Assembly: GCA_035610835.1 (NCBI GenBank)
Contig: CM069459.1
Coordinates: 59,799,817 to 59,863,816, forward strand
DNA: 64,000 bases
Reading direction: 5' to 3'
From: Ophiura sarsii
Taxonomy: Eukaryota > Echinodermata > Ophiuroidea > Amphilepidida > Ophiuridae
Part shown: piece after piece, positions 21,828 to 33,559 of the stretch
Numbering within the stretch: the stretch's first letter is position 1
How the letters are laid out: each line of letters starts with the position of its first letter
The notes under the pieces: model-generated
The model's database searches: none
Seen by the model: the letters and a program-made list of their open reading frames with translations, nothing else
What the model was told of the DNA's origin: nothing
Made by a program: the position numbers and the translations under genes

Positions 21828-21957
21828 CAATACCGGGCATCAACTATGCGGCGGCTTTTTAGCCGTCAGTTTATAACGATGAGGTCATTTTCATTACACG
21901 ATTTGGGCGAAGTGACCGAAAATAGGCACTGACCGAAAAGTGGCGACTTTACCCTAT
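21828..21957. mobile_element. TAGGGTAAAGTCGCC-type MITE, fragment
   Basis: It ends GTGGCGACTTTACCCTAT and contains CATTACACGATTTGGGCG, matching the reverse complement of 9031-9163. The other terminal repeat is missing. Confidence 0.8.
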
Positions 21958-22878
21958 TTAAACAATCGTTTTAGCAGGGTACTGGAACAATGCCAGTTGT
22001 TGAAAGGTTTTAAATAGCGTTTTTAAAATGTAGCTGTCAATGTATTACTTCATTTAACAGATGACAGAGTTGTTTTTTTGAGCGTAAAATGGTGGTGAAT
22101 TTGGCACATTTTGAATGAGACCTCGCAATCTCAAGCAGGTGACTAAAGCACTGAAACAAGTTATTGCTATGAAAGACTCTTTTCAGGTATCGATGGAAAG
22201 AGAAACGCGTCAGCTTTTTATTGATACGAAACACATATAATAATTATGAATATTGAAAAATGAGGACAGTGGTCCCAAATAGGTCGTACGTTTATATAGG
22301 TAGTTTGGTTGCAATTGTTCTTCCATCTGTTTAAATGTAATCAATTTTACATATGCAGCCAATTTTACATCTTGTATATTGGCCATACGGGTATGTGTGG
22401 GGACCAAGGACCCCTTTTCACGGCCTGTCGCCACTCATAAAGCATATTGTCTCATATAAATGTTGCTGATTTCTCTGAGAACCAATGAGAATTGCTGAAA
22501 CATTCTAAGCTGTTTAAGAATGTGAAATATAGTAAATGTCCAGCTTTTTAGTGAAGGAATTTATTGTACTTTGAAAAATTGTTTTTTCTTCTATTATTTT
22601 GTTTATATTTATGCTGATGATGCCTAATAAAAAACAAACAAACAAACAAAACATACCTTGAGACAATACCAGCCAATACAATAAAGCAATTAACAATAGA
22701 AACAAATCTAGTTTTTAAAATATTATCATTTATTATTAAATATTTTAATCTGTTAAAAACATGTTTATACAATCTGATATGATTATTAAGTCTTATTAAT
22801 GAAATTATGTGATCTTTTCCAAGTAGCACCCTCTATCATTGATTTTCACTATGAAAGCAGATTTTCATTTTCATTTTC
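21958..22878. other. non-coding stretch
   Basis: It includes an (AAAC)n run near 22636-22655. Open frames here are short and hydrophobic by AT bias, with no recognised family. Confidence 0.5.
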
Positions 22879-23160
22879 AAGTTACAGATCGATACGATTC
22901 CTAATTACTTCAAAATCATGGTTTCAAGAGGTTGAAAAATAGATCGTCCCGGTACTGGGACAATCTATTTTTCAAATTTATCTGAATTCACCCTAAAACC
23001 ATGATTTTGAGGTTATTAGGAATCGTATGGCTCTGTAACTTGGAATATATTCATGATTTATGATCAGAAATGTAAATCTGCAATAAAATCTGCTTCCAAT
23101 TTTTTTCGAGGATTGAGGGCGTTCCCTGGAAAAGATCACATAATGTACCTTTAATGAAAT
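22879..23160. mobile_element. inverted-repeat element, ATACGATTCCTAATTA type
   Basis: AGTTACAGATCGATACGATT, then CAAAATCATGGTTT, at 22879 is mirrored by AAACCATGATTTTGAGG and AGGAATCGTATGGCTCTG up to 23041. A small palindrome, AATAGATCGTCCCGGTACTG, sits in the centre. The right flank (GATTTATGATCAGAAATG, AAAAGATCACATAATG) matches 2957-3127. Confidence 0.65.
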
Positions 23161-23348
23161 TGACAAGTAATGAATTATAAAGATAAGCATTGGGAGATAT
23201 ACAGTGGGATATTCTAGATCTTGAAAACACACAGCCGCAAAGTCACCCACCCCCTCCCTTTTGATGTGCTACATCATGTTTATCTAGATTGACTTTTAGT
23301 AAAAGTAATAAAAAAACCGAAGAAACTTGGCAGATCTTTACCGTATCA

Positions 23349-23994
23349 TACACCTAGCACATAAAGTCCCTGACCAGGTGCTTCGAGGTTGACTAATTCA
23401 AAATATATAATCGGTACCAAAAATCTGAGATACATTAAATGAGCAATTTTCTTCTCCGCAGTTTGATACCTCATTCAACAAAATCGAATGGATATTTTTA
23501 AAGTTATGGCGATTTCAATGACCGCGCATGCAACAGAAAAGTTGCACTAGGTATAGGAATCATTGATTTGTGTGTGATTACTGTCATAACTGTGTGCTAT
23601 CTGAACGAGACAGATGAATGGGTCTTTAGTGATAACCGCAATGTGCGGGACAAAGGGTGTATTTGGCTGTGAAAAATACAAGTCTTAGCTGATAAGCTGT
23701 GAGTTTTTCAGTGCGTAAATCCATAGACGGGTAAAACATTGATTTTTACCGTCTATGGTAAATCACACACAAATCAATGATTTCCTATACCGAGTGCAAC
23801 TTTTCTGTTGCATGCGCGGTCATTGAAATCGACATAACTTTAAAAGTATCCATTCGATTTTGTCGAATGAGGTATCAAACTGCGGAGAAGAAATTTGCTC
23901 ATTTAAAGTATATCTCAGATTTTTGGTACCAATCATATATTTTGAATTAGCTAACCTCAAAGCACCTGGTCAGGGACTTTATGTGCTAGGTGTA
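23349..23994. mobile_element. foldback element with ~250-bp arms, TACACCTAGCAC ends
   Basis: The left arm starts TACACCTAGCACATAAAGTC and the right arm ends GACTTTATGTGCTAGGTGTA. The arms extend through GATACCTCATTCAACAAAAT, ATGACCGCGCATGCAACAG and CAATGATTTGTGTGTGATTA. The tips allow a TA target duplication. A second copy at 56505-57255 has its right arm cut by a minisatellite. No coding potential. Confidence 0.88.
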
Positions 23995-23999
23995 TTTTG

Positions 24000-24460
24000 A
24001 AGTATTCTGAAAAGGAAAAGTCAGATTTGAGTATTATAAGAGGACTGAGCCCAATGTATATTTTTAAAAAGCTGTGAGATTTCAAACAGTTTGCAATAAT
24101 TCGTTAAATATTACTGGGTTACTACTACACCATTTGTATTTAACCAAAATAATAATTAGATAATCATGAATAAATTACAAAATGTATAAAACATTGAATA
24201 CGTATAAACAGTGGTTTGATTTCTGCTACCTGCACACATTACAGCACTGACACAAGAATACATTTCATTGAATATATTTTGAACTAATAACAGATAATAT
24301 AATTTCACAATGGAAAGTTCTAGTACTGGTTTAAAGACGAATAAAAAGAGGATTTATAGATGAGGATATAACTGAAAAAGAGAATTTTTCGAAAATGTTC
24401 GCATTGAAAAAGGATTTGATTTTTTGTGTCTTTATGTGACACAAATAAGGTATATTTTAA
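24000..24460. other. non-coding stretch
   Basis: Nothing recognised. Confidence 0.5.
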
Positions 24461-24837
24461 AGGGGCATTGAGAGATATGTATGGGAGTGCGCCTTCAATT
24501 ATCCTGGAAATCAGTTTTTTTGCATCAAAGCAATACTTAGGCATATACTAACTACCATCTGAAACAGTTTACCAATATTCACTGTTTATCATATAAAATT
24601 TCATGATTTTCTTAGTTTCGATATAATCATATCGAAACTAGGTGCTGAATTTGGAAGTTATGATATCGTTTTACATGCATCCTTTTGTGGCAAATCTCAA
24701 CCCGTAAGTGCCGTTATTTGCTTATTTGGCATGAAGGCGATGTCGGAATTGTATGACATTTTGGATTTGGGCTATGTTGATGATTATCTTTACGTTATTT
24801 GCTCATTTAGTATATCGATACGTCTCTCAATGCCCCT
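24461..24837. mobile_element. MITE with AGGGGCATTGAGAG ends
   Basis: AGGGGCATTGAGAGATATGT is mirrored by TACGTCTCTCAATGCCCCT. A central perfect palindrome (CTTAGTTTCGATATAATCAT and its mirror, about 24611-24642) adds a second hairpin. Confidence 0.78.
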
Positions 24838-25064
24838 GTAAGTGTTATTTTCTTTACGTTTTTAAACGTTAAAAAAAAAAAATCTTAAAGAAAATAACAT
24901 CTAAAAAACAAGCCTGGTAGACAATATGATACAAAATGCATTACATAATCAGTACCACTAATAAAATCATAATGACATTAATAATCGCATAAGTTCTTTG
25001 AAAAAACTTAATGCAGTGTGTGTGGAAAGGTCATATCTGCAAAAACATCACCTCATGTTATAAT

Positions 25065-25258
25065 AAAGGGTTCAACAAAAGAAAGTATACCACTTTGTTT
25101 ATGTCATTTTGAGTAACTTTCAATTTGTTTTTGTCCAAACAGGCTAGATAGGCATTTAGATGAATCTTTTAGGCATAAATTGATACCAAATTTGCCCCTA
25201 ACAACAAAGATAAACCATGATTAGCACCATTGGTATACTTTCTTTTGTTGAACCCTTT
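25065..25258. mobile_element. MITE with AAAGGGTTCAACAAAAG ends
   Basis: About 28 bp of inverted terminal repeat: AAAGGGTTCAACAAAAGAAA, then GTATACCA, against TGGTATAC then TTTCTTTTGTTGAACCCTTT. A TA-type target is plausible. It is 194 bp long with no coding frame. Confidence 0.85.
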
Positions 25259-25721
25259 ACTAGTGCTCTTATCATTTTTTATTTGGCCTAATACAGAGTA
25301 TATTGGTTATAGTTTTGAATGAATACCAACTTCATTTATATTAAATCTGTTCTAAATTATACATAATAAATACAATAAATAACTGACTGCAAGTGAAATC
25401 ATCAAGTACTATGCACTACATGAAAACTGAGGATGAACATAATTAAAATACCAGTGATGGAGGCATTGGGACCAGGTCTCAGTCTCAAGACCATCTTGAG
25501 ACACGTTTTTGAAGGTCCTGATCTCGGTCTCTGACTCAGAGGTCTCTGGACCAGATCTATGTCTCAAGACCCCTTCAGACACCCCATCTTCCGCTTTAGC
25601 ACAGGGAAATCCAACTTAGTCGAATTTCCCTTGCAGGGACACTTTGCATTTTTTCGAGCCCTGACATTGAGATTTGACATTGAGTGAATATGGCTAAAAT
25701 AATTGGCATAAAAGATACATT
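25259..25721. other. non-coding stretch
   Basis: 25460-25580 is built from degenerate repeats of GGTCTCAGTCTCAAGACC. No gene is seen. Confidence 0.5.
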
Positions 25722-26008
25722 TATAATCACTGTCGTAATGCTATGGACGAAATTCAAGCTATTTCACATGAGTGTTTTGTTGTTGTTCGTGGAGCTGCAT
25801 CCAGATGAGTGCACGCAACGATTTTCTAATTGACATACGGTAATTTTTTTAAAGTGCTCTGTACGCAATTCCAGGTTTACTTACGCTCATACGCACGCGC
25901 ACAAGTATGCAAGAATTGTTGGAATGATGTACGTACGCTCATACGCACGCACACAAATATGCAAGCATTGTTGGAAAGATGTCCATAGCATTATGACAGT
26001 GACTACAT
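25722..26008. mobile_element. inverted-repeat element with internal ~57-bp duplication
   Basis: AATCACTGTCGTAATGCTAT, then GGAC, is mirrored by GTCCATAGCATTATGACAGT near 25979-26000. Inside, TACGCTCATACGCACGCGCA, then CAAGTATGCAAG, occurs twice about 57 bp apart (about 25883 and 25934). Confidence 0.65.
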
Positions 26009-26455
26009 GTACAAACAATCAAGAATAAAGGTGATTAGTCTCCGCTTCCAACGAAATATTTTCTTATGAACTGATTATTCTTGTACACATTTGTGATGCT
26101 ATCTGTGAAAAACCCGCCACATGTCGGGATTTTTCATATTGGAGATATATGTATATCATAAGAAAGCTGAATCCGTGTTGATTACAGAATTGTTTTGATC
26201 ATTTGTCTACGATCACTACAAAAAAGTTATGATTGAATGATGGTTGTGATGTCATAAAAAGCTACGAAACAAGAAATCATGAAAACAGGCCATAAAAGAT
26301 ACATAGTTCAATAGAATGACATTATAAAGCTAATTAGAAAAGTGACTTTTAAAGGTGAAATTTTATAAGAGGTGATGACACAAAGCATAGAAATTAAGTT
26401 TCTAAACAAAATCTAAAAAATATTAAAAAAAATAAAGAATTTTTTGACCATAATC
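26009..26455. other. non-coding stretch
   Basis: Nothing recognised apart from AT-rich sequence. Confidence 0.5.
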
Positions 26456-26477
26456 CCTATTATAAGTTAAAAGTTTA

Positions 26478-26552
26478 CCGGGTTCGCCGTCGGACAAGTT
26501 TTAATCTGTCAAGCTTTCGTCAGGATTAGCTCTGACTTCTTCAGGACCAAAT
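26478..26552 (-). ncRNA. hammerhead-like core, possible Penelope-like element end
   Basis: On the - strand CTGAAGA (26544-26538, fitting CUGANGA) is followed by a GTCAG...CTGAC stem and GAAA (26518-26515), then a GACAG...CTTGTC region. This is the order of a hammerhead ribozyme core up to stem III. Penelope-like elements are known to carry such motifs in their terminal repeats. Stem I could not be drawn convincingly, so self-cleavage is not claimed. An alternative is chance resemblance in a dispersed repeat. Confidence 0.35.
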
Positions 26553-26560
26553 TATTATAA

Positions 26561-27480
26561 TATTGAACAAAACATAGAGATTGCCACTTCTCTTGTTATC
26601 ATCATTTGGGCTGCCCCTTGCCCGAAGATTTGAGAGTAGGTGCCCTTTCCTACTTGTGAAAGAATTGGTGGCTCTGAAATTTCACATTTTGCGACATCCC
26701 GACGGGTTTTCACAGATCGCATCACATTTTTGTTAATTTTTTTTATCAATTTGTTTTTTTAATTGTTCACTTTTTCCCTTATTGAATTGATATCAAAGCT
26801 GATTACCGAAACTTAACTATGTAAGTATCATAGTTTTACACCAGTTTTTATCACACAAAAAATAACACTATTTTTGTTTAAACACAGATAAAAAATCACA
26901 TCGATATTACTAACAATTGTGACAACATTGTGGGGCCTGAAGGAAGCCAAGACTTGCCAAATGTTAATCTTTTTTATGAAAATAATTGGAAGAAAATACA
27001 GCATTTATTGGTAACATTTTAAAATATAAGCTTCGTTAAAACATTTGCTTTTTACATAGGTCTACATAAAGCTGACAATAAGTTGTCCATTATAAAATTT
27101 GTAAAATTGTAAGAGTTAAAAAGTCGGTGAGCCTTAAAAGATTGAATTGATACATGTTTTAAAATATTTTTGTACATGAAATTGATTCTATGTACAAAGT
27201 ACACCCAAGACAATATTATACAATCACTTTGGAAAAACAAACATAAATGTCCAGGTGAATAAAACACAAACCTTTAATTGAGACAATTTTCATTTCATTC
27301 CTTCGTTTTCTGAACAGCAATTATGCTTAAAACATCCAGTTTCACTGTTAGTAATTTTCTTAATTCCTCATTTTTTCCAGATTATAAAATCATAAATATT
27401 TTTGTGTTGATTATATTATTTCAGTATTTTAGTATCAAACATGTTTCATTGAACCAAGCAAATACATATGATTTTATAGT
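26561..27480. other. non-coding stretch
   Basis: AT-rich. The open frames at 26555-26749, 27052-27267 and 27323-27535 have no recognised motifs. Confidence 0.5.
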
Positions 27481-27487
27481 GATAAAT

Positions 27488-27715
27488 AGAGGACTGGAAG
27501 TTCAGATTTTTTTAACCAGCCAGTTGGGCAGGTAAACACACAGAAATACCTGCCCAACAGAAATTCTACCAGACTGTGTAACTCACTTATACTGTGAGTT
27601 TGAAAATGTTTACCCGCCAGTTGGGTGGGTACTTTTGCATCTTCACCCGCCCAATGCCAAAGTTACTCACCATGGGCAGGTGGACGGGTGCTATTTTCAG
27701 GTCTGGATGAATTTC
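27488..27715. repeat. dispersed repeat, CCAGTTGGGCAGGTAA type
   Basis: It shares GGAAGTTCAGATTTTTTT, GGGCAGGTAA, a run ending ACTGTGAGTTTGAAAATG and TTTACCCGCCAGTTGGGTGG with 38436-38640. It is related in inverted orientation to 37447-37697. Ends are not sharply defined. Confidence 0.65.
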
Positions 27716-27789
27716 TTAAAAATAAATTCCGTTAACAAATTTCTTGTTAATGGATATTCATTGATAATAAATTTGATAAGAAATAATAA

Positions 27790-28320
27790 TTCCTTGTAAC
27801 ACATCATTACATTCGTTGTAACAACTTCCTTATAACAAATTCCTTGTAACATATTCTTTGAAACCGATTCCTTGTAACAACTTCCTTATAACAAATTCCT
27901 TGTAACAGATTCTTTGAAACCGATTCCTTGTAACAACTTCCTTATAACAAATTCCTTGTAACATATTCTTTGAAACCGATTCCTTGTAACAACTTCCTTA
28001 TAACAAATTCCTTGTAACAGATTCTTTGAAACCGATTCCTTGTAACAACTTCCTTATAACAAATTCCTTGTAACATATTCTTTGAAACCGATTCCTTGTA
28101 ACAACTTCCTTATAACAAATTCCTTGTAACAGATTCTTTGAAACCGATTCCTTGTAATAACGTTATAGTAACAAATTCCTTGCAGGTGAATAAAAAACTG
28201 ATTCCTTGTAACAACTCCATAGTAACAAATTCCTTGTAACAAATTCCTTGTAACACATCCATTGTAACAACAAATTTCTTGTAACAATTTCTTGTCGGTA
28301 TACCCTTATTACAAATCCAT
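27790..28320. repeat. 56-bp minisatellite with 112-bp higher-order period
   Basis: The unit CTTCCTTATAACAAATTCCT, then TGTAACA(T/G)ATTCTTTG and AAACCGATTCC, repeats every 56 bp from 27825. CATATTC and CAGATTC forms alternate strictly over six units (27850 to 28130). The real period is therefore a 112-bp dimer present three times. Degenerate TTCCTTGTAACAA-type units extend the array on both sides. Confidence 0.9.
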
Positions 28321-28789
28321 TGTCAACATCATAATTTTCATAATTTGTATATATTTAAATACTGTAACATTTCTTATTTATGTATGCATGAATTGAAATA
28401 AAGTAAAAGGCCTGCTTGGAAAGCAGTGCAAGTCACTGTTACCCTCAATAAAGAAAGCATAAATAAATGAATACATTTCTTGAAATGAATTCTTAGTACA
28501 GATATTTTTGTAACAATATCCTGGTTACAAATTCCTCAAGGAATTCCTTGTAAACAGTTTCTACCATTTCTTTGCTATAAATTCATTGTAACAAATTCCC
28601 TGTAATTCAATTAAATGTGACATTTTCGATATCCAGCTATCAAATAGCCACCATTCATGACCTCATCTCTTGAAGGCAAAGTTCTATTAGGAAGACAATA
28701 TGAACGAGGTATAACAATTAACATTACACTACAATAGCATCATTCCCAGAGAGCAAAGTAGATTGCATCTATACACTAATTAGGAATAC
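28321..28789. other. non-coding stretch with scattered TTCCTTGTAACAA relics
   Basis: Decayed units of the neighbouring minisatellite continue to about 28610. No gene. Confidence 0.5.
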
Positions 28790-29020
28790 GCCTTTTCACA
28801 CTGGCCGGATGATCGATCTTTGGACGATCGATTGTCCTTTTGTAGGCGCAATAACAGTTGCTATGATGGTCAATCGCCAAGAATGGACCACTTCTCTTTT
28901 TGAAAACAATGACCGATGGTCAAACAAATTTCTTGTACATTTCGAAACAGTTGAATAAGTCTCCACTTTTAGCGACGATCGATAGTCCGAAGATCGATCG
29001 TTGGGCCAGTGTAAAAAAGC
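28790..29020. mobile_element. MITE with CTTTTCACACTGGCC ends
   Basis: GCCTTTTCACACTGGCCGG, then GATCGATCTTTGGAC, is mirrored by GTCCGAAGATCGATCGTTGG, then GCCAGTGTAAAAAAGC. This gives about 45 bp of imperfect terminal repeat. Confidence 0.78.
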
Positions 29021-29764
29021 TTTAAATAACTTATAATATACATGTATAATGCTTAATGTTGTGCTTGCTGAACAACTTCTTTAATAACTTGAATGCTTAG
29101 TGACAAGCGGTCCCTTTTTACTCGTGTCGTTGCTGCCCATCGGCCTAAGTCGTCGGATAAAAGTTGACATTGCTTCAACTCCAACGTTGATATCAGTCAA
29201 CGTCGGGGGCGATGCGCAACGACAGAAATATGAACGGACCTTTTTAAAGGATTTTTCTTTTCATCTGTGGGAATGAGACTGTCACAATATAACCCTCTGA
29301 GCACTAACTATTTAACAACGTTTATGATTGGTTACTTTCAAGATATACTCATTTGAATAGCCAATCAAAAGACGGCTTCTAAAATATTTCACTCCAATTT
29401 GTACCGGGGATACAAATATTCTAACATTGTCTCTGATTGGTGTAATAAATTATGTATCCATCTTTCTGACCAATCGGCAGGTAGTTCTCAGGGCTTAAGT
29501 AATTTTATATATATTTTATATTGAGAGGAAAACAATGAAAACAATTTTATATAATTTAATATTTTTACATCGGAGCTATAATTTTAGAATCATGAGAAGA
29601 TTTAGTACATGGTAAGTTACTTTTAAGCACTTTAATAATTAAAAACAATGTACATGTGAAATACTCATTCACAATATTTTGAACTCCTTCATTTTACAAA
29701 CGACATAAACTTAAATAAATATTTCAGCTCATTCTAATTCTGTCACTTCTGGAATACTTTTCAT
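29021..29764. other. non-coding stretch
   Basis: 29281-29490 holds unassigned sequence; nothing else recognised. Confidence 0.5.
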
Positions 29765-30487
29765 TTAAGGGGGGACTTAAGGAAGTTTTTGATTTGATTT
29801 TTTGAATTTTGTGAGTGCTGTAATTATTGAACTATTAATCAAATGTATATAAAAGTATACATTTTTGGAAAGGAAATGGATCAGCGAATCCAAATTTGGC
29901 GTCAATTTTGACCAAAAAAGTAGATTTTGTGAGAAAATCACAAAATTCACTTTTTTGACCCACATTTTTTTGAACAAAGCTAACAAAAAATAATTTTGAG
30001 TAAAAAATGGCCAAATCACTTTATAATGATGTTAAGACACTAATGAAGGGACGATTTTTTTTTTTAAAAACCTAATCTAATATTTTTGCAAATTTTGACC
30101 AAAATGTGCCAAAAAACGTGAAAAAATGGATTTTTTATTTTTTTTTACACTTTTTGGTCAAAATTTCAAAAAATATTGGATTAGATTATAATAAAAAAAA
30201 AAATTCGTCCCTCCAGTAGTGTCTTAACATCATCATCAAGTGATTTGGGCATTTTTAACTCAAAATTATGTTTGTTAGCTTTGTTCAAAAAAATTGGGTC
30301 AAAAAAGTGATTTTTTTTTGTGATTTTCTCAAAAAATCAACATTTTTGGTCAAAATTGATGCCAAATTTGGATTCTCTGATCCATTTCCTTTCCAAAAAT
30401 GTATACTTTTATATACATTTGAGTCATGGTTCAATAATTACAGCACTAACAAAATTCAACAAAAAACTTCCTTAAGTCCCCCCTTAA
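29765..30487. mobile_element. 723-bp foldback element, near-complete palindrome
   Basis: TTAAGGGGGGACTTAAGGAA begins the left arm and the complement, ending CTTAAGTCCCCCCTTAA, closes the right. The two ~350-bp arms pair over nearly their full length (for example GTATATAAAAGTATACATTT and GGAAAGGAAATGGATCAG with their mirrors near 30380-30420). TTAA at both tips suits a TTAA-targeting transposase. A half copy lies at 41144-41285. The two open frames inside are mirror images of each other and not genes. Confidence 0.93.
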
Positions 30488-30556
30488 CCACTGAATCTAC
30501 TGATTAGGCTAGTAGAATAATTTTACACTTGTGATATCTTAACATAAATTGAGATA

Positions 30557-30995
30557 TACTGTATTTACTCCTTGCCCTATTAAACGCCCCCCGGGAAATC
30601 CCTACGTCCCCAATACAAATTTGATAGAATAAGGTACATGAATGTCACTTTTCTTGTTCTAAAATACAACAAATTTGCCTGCAAAGTTATTGAGCTTCTT
30701 AGCTATAAATCATGAGATGAAACCTTTTTGTGATAAAATTGGTCAAAATATGATGCGAGATGCAGCGTACGTAATTCACATTCTTGATTGACAACACAGC
30801 TGTGATGTAGCGAGTGATGTAAGCACAACGTGGTATAGGAAAATAATATTTGAGCAACCTAGGGAGTCTGAACCCCTAGTTTAACGAAAATAAATCTTTT
30901 CAACGGTACTAGCGCTTGAAAATTGACTCCCAATAGATTCCCCCCTTTTGAAAAATGCAGCGCCCGGGGTGTTAAATGGAGTAATAAATACAGTA
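30557..30995. mobile_element. MITE with TACTGTATTTACTCC ends
   Basis: TACTGTATTTACTCCTTGCC and TTAAACGCCCCCCGGG are mirrored by CGCCCGGGGTGTTAAATGG and AGTAATAAATACAGTA. The target is a probable TA dinucleotide. Confidence 0.8.
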
Positions 30996-31849
30996 GGTCT
31001 ATAATATATGTCCGCAACTTTGCGTTTGTTTTACCTTTGTATACAAACTCACTATCTTACAAAATAATATATTAACCAACAGTATTTTGCATAAAAATGC
31101 GAGGGTTGGATAAAGCATCAGTCAGTTTTTGGGATGAAACAGAAACAGAAAACTCTCCTCTCTGAACAGTTAGGCTCTGCGTTCTCCATAGTTATTTATA
31201 CATTTTACACATTATATCGTGTCCAATCTTTTGATAAAAGCACTTTCAAATACAAGCAAACATGAAACAGTCATGCATGTACAGGTATAGTTGAATCAGT
31301 TCCAAATTTGCGAAAAGTATTTGTTTTTTTATCTCTCCGAGCGCAATAATAATCCAAGCGTACGCTTTACGCATATTATGCACAGTGCGTATGTTGCTTC
31401 CATGCACCCCTCGCATCCTTCTGTATTCATTCGCTGCTGTAAGGAGGCTTCGCCAATTTGGAGCTGATCAAACTATAGTATGATACTATGTGAAATTCTA
31501 AATTCACAACATAAAATATAATTCAGGGTGTCTAGCAATGTTTTAAAATTGGTTTTAAAAACTTATAACAGTATTTTACTTCATTTTTAAAATATCAGTA
31601 CTTCATTCCAGGAACAAAACTCAATTTTGATATCTTTCCTATACAGTATATACACCCAGGTAAAATATTCTGTATGTACATTGTTGTATATAACACATTT
31701 AGTCACAGACAATTTTAAAAGTTGGTTTTAAACAATACAAAAGTTTTCTCCATGAATATCTTGTTTTTTCACTACAAAAGTTGTTTTACCCAAACACATC
31801 ATTTTATTGCTCCCAGAATGCATCATTCTGTGCATGAGTTGTATCAATG
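30996..31849. other. non-coding stretch
   Basis: No exon or complete repeat recognised. Confidence 0.5.
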
Positions 31850-32236
31850 TTAGGCACAAAAAAAAAAGTTGTGTTACCATATTCAAATTCAAATTCAAGT
31901 GCCAAAATTTTAAATTGGGTCGGTCGGTCGGAATTTTTTATTTTTTATTTTTCTATTTCTTTTTTGGGCTGAAAAATATATGGTTTATGTCAAGACCAAA
32001 AAAAATGGTATATAGGCCCATTTGTCAATTTAACTAGTGTTTCTAGTGTGACAATAGTCTAAAAAACATTTATTTGGGCTTACTTATTTATTTCAAGCAA
32101 GAAATAGTAACATTTAGACACTTTTAATCAAATTTAAATCTAAAAAAAAAGAAAAAGAAAAATGCGACCCTAGTTTTTACGATTTTATGGTCGGTCGCTG
32201 AGGGCAACACAACTTTTTGTTTGTTTTTGGCCTTAG
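31850..32236. mobile_element. AAGGCC-type MITE, copy B
   Basis: It starts TTAGGCACAAAAAAAAAAGT, then TGTGTTACC and GGGTCGGTCGGTCGG. It ends GGTCGGTCGCTGAGGGCAAC, then TTTTGGCCTTAG. It is about the same length as copy C (38072-38424) in the opposite orientation. Confidence 0.82.
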
Positions 32237-32267
32237 TCCCCAGTCAGGACACATAGCTAAGTCTTCT

Positions 32268-32516
32268 TTACACTTTCCATGCGGCTACTATTAGTTTTAC
32301 CATATTCAAAACAGACTTTTCAGAAACCTTTCCCCATTTTCAAAGTCAATCTCACAAATTACTGAACCAATACCAGACATGTTTGTACTTATTTAAATGC
32401 ATTTCACATGGTGATTCCAAATATGGTTATGAAATTCAAAAAAATTGACATTTTTGAAACTTGTTGTGAAATTTTAGAATGCCGTCTGCAGACGCCTTTC
32501 GCGTGGAAAACGTTAA
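32268..32516. mobile_element. TTAACACTTTCC-type MITE, copy 3
   Basis: TTACACTTTCCATGCGGCTA at the left and GCGTGGAAAACGTTAA at the right, with GAATGCCGTCTGCAGACGCC inside. It is inverted relative to 17642-17888. Confidence 0.78.
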
Positions 32517-33041
32517 TACTAGGAGGGGGAGCAAGGATTCTGGCTTAATGGTGGTGCTATTGTTCCAGAGACCATGTATCCTTGGTTGGATTTGAGAATG
32601 CCTGGCAAGATTATGGCAAGATTATGTGACCTTTTTCACATTTTAACACATATTTGTCTCTCTTATAATGAAGTTTTAACTTTCCTGGACTCATACATCT
32701 ACTTTGACAGTATTTTCCGTAAAAAAACCATCGAAGAATTTTTGCTTAAAATCATAATGGAAATCTGTTTCCAATTTAAGGAATTTGTCAACATATTTGT
32801 TTCAATTTTCATCATAAAGCATTCCGTAGGGCCGTTAGGGGTGTGTTCACTTATAAGATAATTTTAGTCTCATGGTTATGTAATTTGACAACAAAAATGC
32901 ATTTCTAAGACAAAAATCACAGATAGAGGTCGTTCCATGAAAAAGATCGCATAATATGCCTTTAAACATTAATGGTATGAAACATGCATGCAAAGCATGA
33001 TCTAGCAGATTGCTAAGGCAATTTATGTTAAAACTTTACTA
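32517..33041. other. non-coding stretch
   Basis: AAAAAGATCGCATAATATGC at 32940 is a relic of the family at 22879-23160. The 95-residue frame at 32574-32861 has no recognised features. Confidence 0.5.
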
Positions 33042-33378
33042 TTTGTGACATGGTACCACGTAACAGGCGAAAAGTTGCGGCGAAGATGTTGCTGAATTGA
33101 GGCAGCATAGCATATTATTGATTTGCCGTTTAAATTGTTGTTGGTATGGACCCATGGTCCCTTCTATTATAGGGGAATTCTAAAATAGCAGTATGTATTG
33201 TTATGTTAAGAGTATTACCAGCCATGCCAGGCCATTTATTTTATAATCCCGCTATAATAAAAGGGTTTGGTCCATACTAACAACAAACGGCAAACATCAA
33301 TAACATGCTATCCCAGCTCAATTCAGCAACATCTTCGCCGCGACTTTCCGCCTGTTTCGTGGTACCATGTCACATTTG
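33042..33378. mobile_element. foldback MITE with TTTGTGACATGGTACCACG ends
   Basis: Arms of about 110 bp: GTGACATGGTACCACG, GCGGCGAAGATGTTGCTGAA and ATTGATTTGCCGTTT are mirrored on the right by CATCTTCGCCGCGACTTTCC and CGTGGTACCATGTCAC. Confidence 0.85.
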
Positions 33379-33559
33379 TTCATACATTTCCCAAATCTCT
33401 GTGTCAATTGCTGCTGGCTGAAATGTTCCATCTTTTCCCTTGCATCCCTCGTGGCTACATTGCCTGTATGGCCAATGTCTGCTATTAAACAACAATGTCA
33501 TAGCATTTTTTTAAAAACAACAATCATAGGTTTAACTCATTGGTCTACCCACATACACA

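Noticed and set aside
29777..30507. Open frames of 79-80 codons on both strands
   Set aside because: They are mirror-image translations of the two arms of a palindromic element.
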